DNA of 64,000 bases from a gamma proteobacterium HTCC2207 (GCA_000153445.1 CH672399.1:278996-342995); one strand, 5' to 3'. Numbered from the stretch's first letter, positions 34,421 through 43,239 are shown. The notes: generated from the sequence alone by a model not told the origin. Numbers and translations: made by a program.

Positions 34421-35122
34421 ATGACTAAGAAAATTGGACAAAAAATCGTTGGCTACACTGTAGCCACCGAAGAGCAGACTAAAGAAGCGGCCACCAAAGT
34501 CTCTGAGAGCAATATCATCCAGATGCACGAAAAGGTCTCTCGACCTGAAGCACTGGCTGGCAGCACATACAAAATCAAGACGCCTATGTCGGATCATGCG
34601 TTGTACCTAACGATTAACGACATTATTTTGAATGAGGGCACTGACCACGAGTTGCGCCGCCCATTTGAGGTGTTTATTAACTCCAAGAACATGGATCACT
34701 TCCAGTGGATTGTTGCTCTGACGCGAGTAATCTCGGCAGTGTTCCGCAAAGGCGGCGACTGCACATTCCTTGTTGAAGAACTGAAGGCCGTATTCGATCC
34801 CCAGGGCGGCTACTTTAAGCCAGGTGGTAAGTTTATGCCTTCACTGGTCGCTGAGATTGGATGGGCTATTGAAGATCACCTGCAGAAAATCGGCCTGCTG
34901 AAAATGCCTGAGATCCCAGAGCATCAGCAAAAGATTATGGACGAGAAACGCGCTCAGTTTGAGGGTGCCGCCAGCACTGAGACAGCCACTAGCACGCCAG
35001 CTGCAGAAGCTAATGATTTCCCTCCCACTGCTGAAGTGTGTAAAAAGTGTAGTGTGAAGGCCGTCATTATGATGGACGGCTGCATGACCTGCCTTAACTG
35101 CGGCGATTCTAAATGTGGCTAA
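34421..35122 (+). CDS. nrdJb: Class II ribonucleotide reductase partner subunit NrdJb
   Basis: 233 residues, 40 bases after nrdJa. It carries a TSCPD-type domain (ALYLTINDIILNEG through FRKGGDCTFLVEEL), then PQGGYFKPGGKFMPSLVAEIG, a Thr/Ala-rich linker, and a Cys-rich tail (CKKC and CMTCLNCGDSKCG) that probably binds zinc and carries the redox Cys pair used to re-reduce the active site. This matches the C-terminal half of one-piece class II enzymes, which in Pseudomonas is a separate, required protein. ATG 34421 has GAGAGGA nearby. The stop codon begins a short 13-bp repeat. Confidence 0.85.
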   Translation: MTKKIGQKIVGYTVATEEQTKEAATKVSESNIIQMHEKVSRPEALAGSTYKIKTPMSDHALYLTINDIILNEGTDHELRRPFEVFINSKNMDHFQWIVALTRVISAVFRKGGDCTFLVEELKAVFDPQGGYFKPGGKFMPSLVAEIGWAIEDHLQKIGLLKMPEIPEHQQKIMDEKRAQFEGAASTETATSTPAAEANDFPPTAEVCKKCSVKAVIMMDGCMTCLNCGDSKCG

Positions 35123-35154
35123 AGAGCGCGGGTAAAGAGCGCGGCTAGAGCGAC
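35120..35154 (+). repeat. 13-bp tandem repeat starting at the nrdJb stop codon
   Basis: TAAAGAGCGCGGG and TAAAGAGCGCGGC are adjacent, and a third partial unit TAGAGCGAC follows. The first TAA is the nrdJb stop; each later unit starts with a further stop (TAA, then TAG). Small, but a duplication across a stop codon like the larger array at 19.2 kb. Confidence 0.7.
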
Positions 35155-35172
35155 AATAGCGAACATGTAGTG

Positions 35173-35202
35173 CAAAAAAAGCGGCCTTAGGGCCGCTTTT
35201 TT
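35173..35202 (+). terminator. Rho-independent terminator after nrdJb
   Basis: GCGGCC-TTAG-GGCCGC, a perfect GC-rich stem with a four-base loop, extended by A-T pairs and followed by six T. The preceding run of A means it could also end transcripts from the minus strand. Confidence 0.9.
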
Positions 35203-35262
35203 GTTGTCTCGCTTTCTTTTCGCTTTCTTTTTAGGCTCAAATTTGGATGAGGCTATTTTGTG

Positions 35263-35405
35263 GAATAAAAAAGCCCCTGCCGGATAAAAGGGGGGAGTAA
35301 CGCAGATCAGCAGGGGCCATAAAAACATTAGAATCTAAAGGGCAAAACCAAGTTGGTAAGTCCTGTGTGACCAGCTCTCAGAAAAACAGTCACTTACCTT
35401 TTTAA
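35263..35405 (-). ncRNA. Structured 3' region / possible small RNA with terminator
   Basis: On the minus strand a dyad GGTAAGT...ACTTACC (arms at 35392-35398 and 35355-35361), partly overlapping an inner GTGAC/GTCAC pair, is followed by a terminator: an eight-base GCCCCTGC/GCAGGGGC stem (35310-35317 and 35273-35280) with a 29-base loop and six T (35267-35272). The acyl carrier protein stop is 160 bases further upstream, long for a plain 3' UTR. A TATAGA at about 35420 could be a -10 element, with no good -35. It may be a 3'-derived small RNA, a separate gene or only a terminator. Confidence 0.3.
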
Positions 35406-35566
35406 CCCGTTCTACTCTATAAGACTCCAATGCGGGCAAAAACCCCACCTCAGATCTTTGAATAACACAGTCTTTTTGAAAATATTACATATAGCTGCCC
35501 CCACAGCAATCAATAGCAGAGGCTAAACGATCGCCAGACTGGATTTTATTACTGAAAAGTGTGCGG
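35406..35566. other. Gap downstream of the acyl carrier protein gene
   Basis: With the terminators and dyad listed separately, this part completes a 444-base stretch (35123-35566) without a protein-coding gene. It is A/T-rich, and I see no further clear element in it. The minus-strand open frame at 35119-35328 runs across both terminators and is not believable. Confidence 0.4.
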
Positions 35567-35818
35567 CTAGTCTGAGCTTTTAACCGCTCGCTGCAGATAG
35601 GTAATCACATCGGATACTGTCTCAAACCCTTCAATATCCTCATCGCTCATATCTATTTCAAAAGTTTCTTCTAGATCCATTGCCATAGATAACTTTTCCA
35701 GAGAATCCATCTTAATTTCACTGAGTACATGTTCTGGCTCTACATCTTTTATTTTGGTCATTGGACTAGCCAGAATAAGGTCATACACGGTGGTACTGAT
35801 AACGTCAGGCGTATTCAT
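35567..35818 (-). CDS. Stand-alone acyl carrier protein
   Basis: 83 acidic residues with IKMDSLEKLSMAMDLEETF, where the Ser of DSL is the phosphopantetheine attachment site, followed by the recognition helix and a last helix with VSDVITYL. This is a carrier for acyl or aminoacyl groups, but it is not the fatty-acid AcpP, which is normally next to fabD/fabF; here there is no such gene nearby. ATG 35818 (AAGGA 12 bases before it) gives the normal ACP length; a longer frame adds a Cys-rich, non-family extension. Partner enzyme unknown. Confidence 0.8.
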   Translation of the reverse strand: MNTPDVISTTVYDLILASPMTKIKDVEPEHVLSEIKMDSLEKLSMAMDLEETFEIDMSDEDIEGFETVSDVITYLQRAVKSSD

Positions 35819-35930
35819 GGGGCAGCCATTCCTTGCGCAGGTTTGAGTATCTAATCTTAGGTTTAGTTCTAGTAATAGCCATGCTTGGCACTTAGGATAA
35901 ATATAGTTCAAATTTGAATAGAGTGTGCAA

Positions 35931-36107
35931 TTATTCGCTTGTCCACAGCAGGTTAATACTTTGCGCTTGTAAAAGCGCTTTTAACCCCTTATTGAAGACT
36001 ATTTTTAGTCGGTACCAACCTTGCCTACCGACTAGAAAGCCTGCTAGAAAGCCCAGTAGAAAGGCTACCAGAGAGCCAAATGACCCCCAATGGTTATGGT
36101 TCCGCAT
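35931..36107 (-). CDS. Possible small membrane protein
   Basis: A 58-residue frame encodes one helix with LVAFLLGFLAGFLVGRQGW followed by a basic segment. AGG lies nine bases before ATG 36107 (another ATG is at 36113). It sits between the acyl carrier gene and the histidine-kinase-like gene on the carrier's strand. The glycine-spaced helix is protein-like, but no family is known, and the same DNA is just upstream of the strong plus-strand promoter. Uncertain. Confidence 0.3.
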   Translation of the reverse strand: MRNHNHWGSFGSLVAFLLGFLAGFLVGRQGWYRLKIVFNKGLKALLQAQSINLLWTSE

Positions 36108-36115
36108 AATCATAC

Positions 36116-36143
36116 CTGACAGGAAGATTTACTTGGCTATAAT
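36116..36143 (+). promoter_or_regulatory. Strong sigma-70 promoter for the histidine-kinase-like gene
   Basis: CTGACA (36116-36121), 16 bases, TATAAT (36138-36143): one mismatch in the -35 and a perfect -10. It would start transcription about 30 bases before the TTG start. It lies in a 361-base gap (35819-36179) between divergent genes. A short hairpin GCGCTT/AAGCGC at 35963-35978 is the only other structure seen in that gap. Confidence 0.65.
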
Positions 36144-36179
36144 AGGGTTCCAGAGAAAATTCTATGAGATCTACATAGG

Positions 36180-37682
36180 TTGAGTCCGTTGAAAAATATC
36201 GCCGCACTATTTGTTTTGCTCTTCAGCCAGATTGCTACTGCTGATGTATTTTGGTTCGTGCGCCAAGAGGATGGCAACACCAACTGGCAGTATGTGGCCA
36301 ACTTCTCCAGCGGCATCTTAATTGTCGCCCTGTCGATTACGGCAATTCGCCTGGCCCTTACCCGCCGCGCCGCAAGACGCTACAACCGCGATCTAGAAGA
36401 AATACGTGCCCAGCTAGAAAACCGCGTAAAAGAGCGCACCGCCACCCTAGACAATGCCAACAGCCTGTTGCAACAGAGCAATAGTGCTCTTGAAGCAGAA
36501 GTTACCGAGCACCGCGACACGACTACCAAGCTACGTTTATCCGAATCCTATATCACCAGTATTTTGCGCTCTATGCCGCTGATGTTAATCGGTCTCAATA
36601 AAAACGGTGAAATCACTCAGTGGAACAACCGCGCCGAAGAGATTAGCACCCTGGCCTCAGACAAAGTGCTGGGTAAGAATTTGTGGCATGCCTACCCTAC
36701 TATTGCGGTGACGCCAGAGCAGATTAAACAGGCCCAGGATGAAGACAAGACACTCACCGTAAAATACAGCCAACGCGGCCAGTACCACTTTGATATCACT
36801 ATCTATCCACTCCATGATCAGCTCGAAACCGGCGTGGTGATTATGGTTGATGATGTCACTCAACGCGTGCAGAGTGAGAATATGCTGGTGCAGCGGGACA
36901 AGATGTCATCCATGGGTGAAATGGCCTCAGTTATGGCTCAGGATATTAATATTCCCCTACAAGCCATTCTTAAAGATCTGCAAACCGTACGCCGGGATCT
37001 GACCGAAGAACATATAGACCCGATTGGTATCCACGAACTCTTGGACGACGCACTGATACGCGGCCGTCAAGCGGCCTCGGTGGTCAATAATTTAGTCAGC
37101 TTCTCCGATGCTAGCGCCGGTGAAAAACAGCTTGCCAATATTATCGAGGTGATGGATCACAGTGTTGAACTAGCTGCCGATGTGCTCTCTGTGACCAAAG
37201 GCCTGCGCTTTAAAGATGTGGTGATCAATCACAACTACGCAGATGAATTACCGCAGTTGAGTTGTCATGTCCCTGAGTTGCAGCAGGTATTCCTCAGTCT
37301 CTTTAGGTACTCCTGCCATGCCCTAGGCAAGATAGAAGACCCAGAGCACACACCCTCGATCAATATTGAAATCAGTGAATTTTACGACGCAGTGTGGGTG
37401 CGTATTCAGCACAATGGTTTGGGAATCAGCACCGAAGAACAGCAACTCCTGTTTGAACCTTTTTTCGCCAGCAGCCATGCCGTAGCAGATAGCGAAGGTC
37501 AGAGCGACACCAATGCCGAACAGCATAGTGCCAGCGAGCGTCTGTCATTTGCGCAGTTTATTATCGTTGAGCAACACCAGGGAAAGATTGCGGTTACCTC
37601 GGATATCAATATAGGCACTACCTTCCATATCCAACTGCCCTACCCCATCGCTGCTGACGCAGACGCTGGAATAGAGAGCTAG
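36180..37682 (+). CDS. PAS-domain histidine-kinase-like protein lacking catalytic residues (pseudokinase)
   Basis: 500 residues: signal or first helix (6-22), a membrane helix (44-60), coiled coil (66-115), a PAS domain (about 120-230, GEITQWNNRAEEI), then dimerisation/ATPase regions of the NtrB-like class. The H-box reads GEMASVMAQDINIPL, where relatives have A-H-E-I-N-N-P-L, so the phospho-accepting His is Gln254. The N-box Asn is replaced by Tyr377 (LFRYSCHAL) and the G1 Asp by His411 (RIQHNGLGI). Only the F-box EPFF is kept. It is unlikely to autophosphorylate and may sense and bind instead. No response regulator is adjacent. TTG 36180 or 36189 is the start; no ATG fits. Confidence 0.8.
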   Translation: MSPLKNIAALFVLLFSQIATADVFWFVRQEDGNTNWQYVANFSSGILIVALSITAIRLALTRRAARRYNRDLEEIRAQLENRVKERTATLDNANSLLQQSNSALEAEVTEHRDTTTKLRLSESYITSILRSMPLMLIGLNKNGEITQWNNRAEEISTLASDKVLGKNLWHAYPTIAVTPEQIKQAQDEDKTLTVKYSQRGQYHFDITIYPLHDQLETGVVIMVDDVTQRVQSENMLVQRDKMSSMGEMASVMAQDINIPLQAILKDLQTVRRDLTEEHIDPIGIHELLDDALIRGRQAASVVNNLVSFSDASAGEKQLANIIEVMDHSVELAADVLSVTKGLRFKDVVINHNYADELPQLSCHVPELQQVFLSLFRYSCHALGKIEDPEHTPSINIEISEFYDAVWVRIQHNGLGISTEEQQLLFEPFFASSHAVADSEGQSDTNAEQHSASERLSFAQFIIVEQHQGKIAVTSDINIGTTFHIQLPYPIAADADAGIES

Positions 37683-37750
37683 ATATAGAGCCGATAGCGA
37701 ACTAGTTAAAGAGCCAGATAACCCACCTCTAGAGACTCTCTAAAAACCGT

Positions 37751-40246
37751 TTATAGACTGTTTAACACCAGTAGTGGCGGCTGTGTCACCGCCTTGCGGC
37801 TGTAGCCCACACCGAGCACACCGACCAAAAGGCCACCGGCCAAGGGTCCCATCAGCCACAGCCAGGGATGCCAGCTAAAGGGCAGATCAAACATATAGTG
37901 CTGCAACAGTGCCACCGCCGCCTCGGCACCAATCGCCGCCAGTAGGCCTGCCATCACACCCAGAACGCTAAACTCGACCCATTGAATACCCAGAATCAAA
38001 CGCCTTGAACTGCCCAGAGTACGCAAAATGGCACTTTCCTGAAGGCGCTCAGACATAGACAGACTAACCGCGGCAAACATCACCAATACACCACAACTCA
38101 AAATCAGCAATGTCATCACTTCGAGACCACTGGTCACTTGAGAGACAATACTGCGAATACGATCAATAATTTTATCCAGCTCAATCACCTGCACCGTGGG
38201 ATACTGGCGCAACAGATCATTCACCAGCAGCTTCTGCTGCGGGGGAATATAGAGACTGGTCATACTGGTCCGTGGATAGTTCTCCAATAGCCCTTCGGGA
38301 AATAGGAAATAAAAATTGGGTGTCATATTGTCCCAATTCAAACTGCGGGTACTGGCTACTCTAGCCTGAAAAATAAGCCCGCCAACACTGAAATTCAGCA
38401 GATCCCCGATCTCCAAACCCAGCTCACCGGCCAACTCCTCTTCCAGAGAAACCGGCGCAATATCGCCCGAGAGATCTAACTCATCCCACCACTTGCCCGC
38501 GGTGACTTTATTGCCCTCTGGTAGCGCTGTGGTCCAGCTCAGATTCAGCTCTCGACGGAAAGACTCATGCTTATCACGCTGTTCCTCCGTTATACCTTCG
38601 CCATTAATCTGTGTCAGGCGTCCGCGCACCATGGAGTACCAACCGGCTGTCTCGAGATTTTGTGCAGTGACTAAATCTCGCACCCCCTCAAGTTCATAGG
38701 GCGCCACATTAAGTAAGAAATGATTCGGCGCATCATCGGCCAACTGCCAGCGCCACTCGTCAATCAGCGAGGTGCGCACCACGCTCATAATCATCAGCAG
38801 CGCGATAGCACCGGAAAAACCGACCATCTGAATAATGCTCTGGGATCTGCGTCGCCAGAGATTACTCGAGGCCAGACGCCAGATACTGCCGAGCTTTTCA
38901 CCATAGGTTTTGCCGACCCGCAGCATCAGTAAACCAATCACCACTGTTGCCAATGTAGTCAATCCAAAGCCCGCCAAAATCGCCAGAGATAGATAGACAT
39001 TATTGCTGTACCAAAACAGCAGCGCAGCGACAGCTATAACGCCCAAAAATCCCCGCGCCATGGAACTTACCGGCTCAACCTTCACATCATCGCGCAATAC
39101 CGCCAGAGGTGACTGTGCTGGCAGATGCCAGATTGCTGGAAGGGTAAAACCCGCCAAACACAGCAGACCAGTGGCCAGACCAGTAATCCAGGGACGGATT
39201 CCCGCCATGGGCAAAGAAATTGGCAGCCATTCACGCACCACGGCAATCAGAATTTCGGAAAAGGCAAAGCCCACCAGCAACCCAATCGCCGAGCCGCCGA
39301 CACCAAGCCACAGACTCTGTTGTAAATACAAACTTCGGACTCGGCTGGCGGCAATACCCCAGCTTTTTAACAGTGCCACTTGACGCGTTTGACCGGCGGC
39401 AAAATGATGGCTCGCCAGAGCCAGCGCTATACCGGCCAACACCACACCTATACTGCCGGCAAGCAACAGAAAACGACGGCCCTTATCCATGGTGTCAGCA
39501 ATGCTGGCCTGCGCTTCATCTGGGGTTATCAGTCGATCATGAACATCCAACTGATCCTCCATCCATTCGCTGTAGCGGGCAAAGCCATCGGCGCCACTGG
39601 CACCCTCAGCCATCAGAAATCTATAGGTGACGCGACTGCCGGGAATAATAATTCCAGCGGCCTCTATATCACTGAAATTCATCAGCACCCGCGCACCAAA
39701 GGCGCCATAGGAACCGCCGCTATCCGGCTCTTCGACAACAATTTGCGACACGGTTAAGCGTATCTCACCCAGCTCAATTTCATCGCCGAGTTCAATATTG
39801 AGCAGCGGTAAAAGTCGCGCATCAACCCAAGTTTCTCCCTGGGCGGGACCATAATCAATCTCTTCTATTAGAGAGGTATCGGTAGTGAACGGCGTGGTAG
39901 TGCGACGCAGCAACCCTCTTAGGGGATAACTGCCCTCTACCGCTTTGATCGACGCTAGATGCATATCATCTTGGTGATAAACCATGGAGGCAAAAGTGAG
40001 TACCTGAGCACTTTCCACCTGCTGTTGCAGAGCCCCTGCAACCCATTCTGGTGCAATTGGCTTACTACTTCTGACTACGAGATCAGCGGCTAAGAAACTG
40101 CTCGACTGAGCTGTTAACGCCCGCTCAATCCGCTCTGCTAATAGCGACACCGAGGTTACCACCGCAACCGCCAATACCAGAGACCAGATAATGAGATTCA
40201 GCTGCCCGCCGCGCCAGGTGCGCAGTAGCATTCGCAATGCTTGCAT
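37751..40246 (-). CDS. ybbP: ABC transporter permease, YbbP family (FtsX-type)
   Basis: 831 residues with the layout of large FtsX/MacB permeases: N-terminal membrane helix, a long periplasmic region, three helices near the middle, further helices after residue 400, a second periplasmic domain and three C-terminal helices ending before LLVLNSL. It works with the overlapping ATP-binding gene (TGATG junction). Located divergently from tesA, as ybbAP are in E. coli. The substrate is unproven; related systems extract lipids or lipoproteins or act on toxic compounds. Length is slightly above the E. coli protein (804). Confidence 0.88.
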   Translation of the reverse strand: MQALRMLLRTWRGGQLNLIIWSLVLAVAVVTSVSLLAERIERALTAQSSSFLAADLVVRSSKPIAPEWVAGALQQQVESAQVLTFASMVYHQDDMHLASIKAVEGSYPLRGLLRRTTTPFTTDTSLIEEIDYGPAQGETWVDARLLPLLNIELGDEIELGEIRLTVSQIVVEEPDSGGSYGAFGARVLMNFSDIEAAGIIIPGSRVTYRFLMAEGASGADGFARYSEWMEDQLDVHDRLITPDEAQASIADTMDKGRRFLLLAGSIGVVLAGIALALASHHFAAGQTRQVALLKSWGIAASRVRSLYLQQSLWLGVGGSAIGLLVGFAFSEILIAVVREWLPISLPMAGIRPWITGLATGLLCLAGFTLPAIWHLPAQSPLAVLRDDVKVEPVSSMARGFLGVIAVAALLFWYSNNVYLSLAILAGFGLTTLATVVIGLLMLRVGKTYGEKLGSIWRLASSNLWRRRSQSIIQMVGFSGAIALLMIMSVVRTSLIDEWRWQLADDAPNHFLLNVAPYELEGVRDLVTAQNLETAGWYSMVRGRLTQINGEGITEEQRDKHESFRRELNLSWTTALPEGNKVTAGKWWDELDLSGDIAPVSLEEELAGELGLEIGDLLNFSVGGLIFQARVASTRSLNWDNMTPNFYFLFPEGLLENYPRTSMTSLYIPPQQKLLVNDLLRQYPTVQVIELDKIIDRIRSIVSQVTSGLEVMTLLILSCGVLVMFAAVSLSMSERLQESAILRTLGSSRRLILGIQWVEFSVLGVMAGLLAAIGAEAAVALLQHYMFDLPFSWHPWLWLMGPLAGGLLVGVLGVGYSRKAVTQPPLLVLNSL

Positions 40247-40947
40247 CAGGCGGTACTGCCTCTAGTAACATGAGTGACATCAGTAGAGGGAGCAACCTGC
40301 CGACCCGCAGCAATAACCAGACGCTGACCACAGCGTTCGGCCAGATTGTGCTCGTGCGTGACCAAAACCAAGGTTGTGCCCTCTTCTTTATTCAGATCAA
40401 ACAGCAGGTCATTAATTTTCTCGCCTGTGCCCGTATCTAGATTGCCCGTGGGTTCGTCGGCAAACAGAATAACCGGTCTACAGGCAAAGGCCCGAGCCAC
40501 AGCCACGCGCTGCTGTTCGCCACCGGATAGCTGACGCGGGTAGTGCGTCGTGCGATGTTCTAAACCCACTCGCTGCAAATAATAAGCGGCCGTTTTAAGC
40601 GCCTCTTTATCCCCCTGCAGCTCCAGTGGCAGAGCCACATTTTCCAAGGCGGTCAGACCCGGCAGTAGATGGAACGATTGAAAGACAAAGCCCACAGTCT
40701 TGGCCCGCACAGCGGCGCGGCCTTCTTCGTCCATGGCCGTAATATCCTGACCATTGAGGCTCACCGAACCTGAACTAGGCAGATCTAGGCCGGCCAAGAT
40801 GCCCAACAATGTCGATTTACCGGACCCCGATGGTCCGACAATGGCCAAGCTCTCCCCAGCGGACAGAGACAGATTGATCCCATCCAAAATAGTGAGCGTA
40901 CCTTCTGTGGTTTTCACTTGCTTGCTGATATTGCTAACTTCAATCAT
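40246..40947 (-). CDS. ybbA: ABC transporter ATP-binding protein, YbbA family
   Basis: 233 residues with Walker A GPSGSGKSTLL, Q-loop VFQSFHLLPGL, signature LSGGEQQRVAVARAFA, Walker B VILFADEPTGNLD and the H-loop VTHEHNLA. These mark the LolD/MacB-like group that powers FtsX-type permeases. It overlaps ybbP by one base. The gene is divergent from tesA with about 97 bases between starts, the same arrangement as in E. coli. Confidence 0.93.
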   Translation of the reverse strand: MIEVSNISKQVKTTEGTLTILDGINLSLSAGESLAIVGPSGSGKSTLLGILAGLDLPSSGSVSLNGQDITAMDEEGRAAVRAKTVGFVFQSFHLLPGLTALENVALPLELQGDKEALKTAAYYLQRVGLEHRTTHYPRQLSGGEQQRVAVARAFACRPVILFADEPTGNLDTGTGEKINDLLFDLNKEEGTTLVLVTHEHNLAERCGQRLVIAAGRQVAPSTDVTHVTRGSTA

Positions 40948-41044
40948 TTGAAATTTCCATTGTGCCTAAAAATGCCTACACTGGGCACCGCGTTAAACGG
41001 TTTAAAAAATGTGTTCCATTCTAAGAAGAGTAACGAGAATTTTT

Positions 41045-41677
41045 ATGCGGCTTTCTGCTAACAAAACCTCTAAAACCCGATCTTTTATAAAGAGCCTATG
41101 GTGCCTGTTTATTTTACTGGGTGCCAACACTTATGGATCAACCCTACTGGTCTTGGGAGATAGCTTGAGTGCTGGCTATGGGATCAATCAGGAGAACGGG
41201 TGGGTCGCCCTGCTGGAGAAAGATTTAGGCGACGACCACCGTATTATCAATGGCAGTATCAGCGGTGATACAACAGGTGGCGGCCTCAATCGACTGCCGC
41301 GTCTGCTGGAGGAATTCAGCCCTGACTTTGTTTTGCTGGAACTGGGTGGCAACGATGGCTTGCGTGGCCAACCATTGGCTTTGATGAAAGCTAATTTGCA
41401 GGCAATGATTAGGCTGGTCCGAGAAGCCGGTGCCGAGCCGGTGTTATTTGGTATGCGCCTGCCACCCAATTATGGACGCCGCTATTCCGATGCCTTTGCC
41501 GCAGTCTATCCGCAATTATCGGAAGCCGAAGATGTACTGCTGATTCCCTTTCAGCTTGAGGAATTAAGTGTCACCGAGGGCATGATTCAGGAAGATGGGC
41601 TGCACCCCACTGCAATGGCGCAACCGATTATCAAAGAGGTGATCAAACGTTATATAAAGCCGTTAATGCTTAAGTAA
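41045..41677 (+). CDS. tesA: SGNH-family acyl-CoA thioesterase I / arylesterase, exported
   Basis: Periplasmic esterase/lysophospholipase of about 210 residues. A signal peptide precedes the SGNH blocks: VLGDSLSAGYG with the nucleophile Ser, NGSISGDTTGGGLNRLP with the Gly, ELGGNDGLRG with Asn, and DGLHPTAMAQ with catalytic Asp and His. ATG 41045 has GAG nine bases upstream; an earlier ATG at 41009 would add residues before the signal. It hydrolyses short to medium acyl esters and thioesters. Divergent from ybbAP. Confidence 0.9.
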   Translation: MRLSANKTSKTRSFIKSLWCLFILLGANTYGSTLLVLGDSLSAGYGINQENGWVALLEKDLGDDHRIINGSISGDTTGGGLNRLPRLLEEFSPDFVLLELGGNDGLRGQPLALMKANLQAMIRLVREAGAEPVLFGMRLPPNYGRRYSDAFAAVYPQLSEAEDVLLIPFQLEELSVTEGMIQEDGLHPTAMAQPIIKEVIKRYIKPLMLK

Positions 41678-41717
41678 TGCGCCGCTGCTTTTGCAGTGAA
41701 AAACTCTAGCGGTTAGT

Positions 41718-42185
41718 TTATGCGCTGGGCTCAAACACCAGAGCCAAACCATTGTTACACCAGCGCTGCCCTGTCGGCTCGGGCCCATCGTTAAAGACAT
41801 GTCCCTGATGCCCACCGCAGCGGGCGCAGTGATATTCAGTGCGCGGCCAAATCAATTTAAAATCCGTCTTGGTCTCTAGATGACCCTCTATATAGTCAAA
41901 GAATGAGGGCCAGCCAGTGCCGCTCTCGTATTTCATAGCTGAACTAAAAAGCGCCAGATCACAACCGGCGCAGTGATAGTGTCCGTCACGATGTTCATCG
42001 TTAAGGGCGCTGCTACCCGCTGGCTCGGTGCCCTCATCACGTAGAATACGGTACTGACTTGGCGTCAGACGCTGACGCCACTGATCTTTGGAGAGTTCCA
42101 GTTTCTCCAAAGCCCAGAGCTTTGTCGCACCGGCGAGGCCGATCAGGCCGAGAGATAATTGCTGTATCCATTTGCGTCTATTCAT
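41718..42185 (-). CDS. msrB: Methionine-R-sulfoxide reductase B, probably Tat-exported
   Basis: Repairs methionine-R-sulfoxide residues. 155 residues: MNRRKW and a hydrophobic stretch (LGLIGLAGATKLWA) form a likely twin-arginine signal peptide, then the MsrB domain with zinc Cys pairs CAGC and CARCGGH, YESGTGWPSF, and RWCNNGLAL where the Cys is catalytic. Most bacterial MsrB are cytoplasmic, so export is notable. ATG 42185 follows AGGGCAGG; the longer frame adds residues before the twin Arg. It is adjacent to tesA but convergent. Confidence 0.85.
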   Translation of the reverse strand: MNRRKWIQQLSLGLIGLAGATKLWALEKLELSKDQWRQRLTPSQYRILRDEGTEPAGSSALNDEHRDGHYHCAGCDLALFSSAMKYESGTGWPSFFDYIEGHLETKTDFKLIWPRTEYHCARCGGHQGHVFNDGPEPTGQRWCNNGLALVFEPSA

Positions 42186-42268
42186 AACCTGCCCTCTACC
42201 AATCAGTGTCAAAAAATATACTCTGCACACTATGACAACGGATCAATAATATTAGTGCCATCAGCGCG

Positions 42269-43183
42269 CTAATGAGTCCCGTGAGGATGCTGAATCGGCT
42301 CACCGGACTTGGGGGTTAACAGAGATTTTAGCTGCGACACCAAACCGCCAGCCAGAATCAAGCTACAGCCGACCAGTTCCGGGCGAGTGAGCATCTCATC
42401 TAATATCCACCAGCCACAGAGAGCGGCAAATACCGCTTCAAAGCTGAGAATAATCGCTGTGTGAGACGAGGGCGCGGTGCGCTGCCCCACAACTTGCAGG
42501 GTAAAGCCCACAGCCGATGACAACACACCCACATACAACAGAGCGACACCTGCATCTAAAATGCCCTGCCAATTCCAGCCTTCAAAGATTGGTACTAGAA
42601 TTGCCGTAATCAATGAGGCCACAGAGAACTGAACGAAAATTAAGCGGAACGGTGAGGTGTTATTGGCAATAATACCGGTGAAAATAATATGTAGCGCAAA
42701 CAGTACTGAGCTGCCCAGCACCAAAATATCGCCAATAAAAATCTCATCGCTGTCGATCTGCGCCATAAAGTAGAGTCCGCAGAGCGCCATCACCATACCC
42801 AACCAAGTGGGCCATTCGGTCTTATTCCGAAAAAACAGGCCAATCAATGGCACAAACACAATATAGACACCGGTTAAGAATCCGGCGCGACCGGCGGTGG
42901 TGTAGACCATACCCCACTGCTGCAGAAGCATACCGGAGGTTAATACAATGCCCAGCAGAGCGGCCTGCTTATTCACTTTGTTAAAAGTAAAAATCTGCTT
43001 CGGTTTTTCCATCCAATACCAGAGTGGCAGGATCGCTAGGGCACCTATAACAAAGCGCCCAAAGGTAAAGGTGATAGGGCCAATATGGTCCATTCCCGAA
43101 CGTTGAAAGACAAAGGCTAGGCCCCAGATAAATGCGGTTAATAGCAGTATCAGATCTGCCCGCAGATCAGTTTTAATGCTCAA
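42269..43183 (-). CDS. EamA/DMT-family permease
   Basis: 304 residues with ten predicted membrane helices in two repeated EamA halves (LILLLTAFIWGLAFVFQRSG at the start and DILVLGSSVLFALHIIFTG at the middle). Family members export amino acids or other metabolites; the substrate is not readable. It starts at TTG 43183 with AAAGGA eight bases upstream. A separate unit between msrB and recJ. Confidence 0.8.
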   Translation of the reverse strand: MSIKTDLRADLILLLTAFIWGLAFVFQRSGMDHIGPITFTFGRFVIGALAILPLWYWMEKPKQIFTFNKVNKQAALLGIVLTSGMLLQQWGMVYTTAGRAGFLTGVYIVFVPLIGLFFRNKTEWPTWLGMVMALCGLYFMAQIDSDEIFIGDILVLGSSVLFALHIIFTGIIANNTSPFRLIFVQFSVASLITAILVPIFEGWNWQGILDAGVALLYVGVLSSAVGFTLQVVGQRTAPSSHTAIILSFEAVFAALCGWWILDEMLTRPELVGCSLILAGGLVSQLKSLLTPKSGEPIQHPHGTH

Positions 43184-43239
43184 GATAAATCCTTTGACAG
43201 CGGTTTTATTATTGTTTTTTTTGACTGCTCTAGCGGCGT

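Noticed and set aside
35119..35328. 69-residue minus-strand frame with a hydrophobic start
   Set aside because: Runs across two strong terminator hairpins, so it cannot be a normal transcript.
35914..36183. Plus-strand 89-residue frame before the histidine-kinase-like gene
   Set aside because: Basic, unstructured content, and it overlaps the promoter TATAAT; considered a chance frame.
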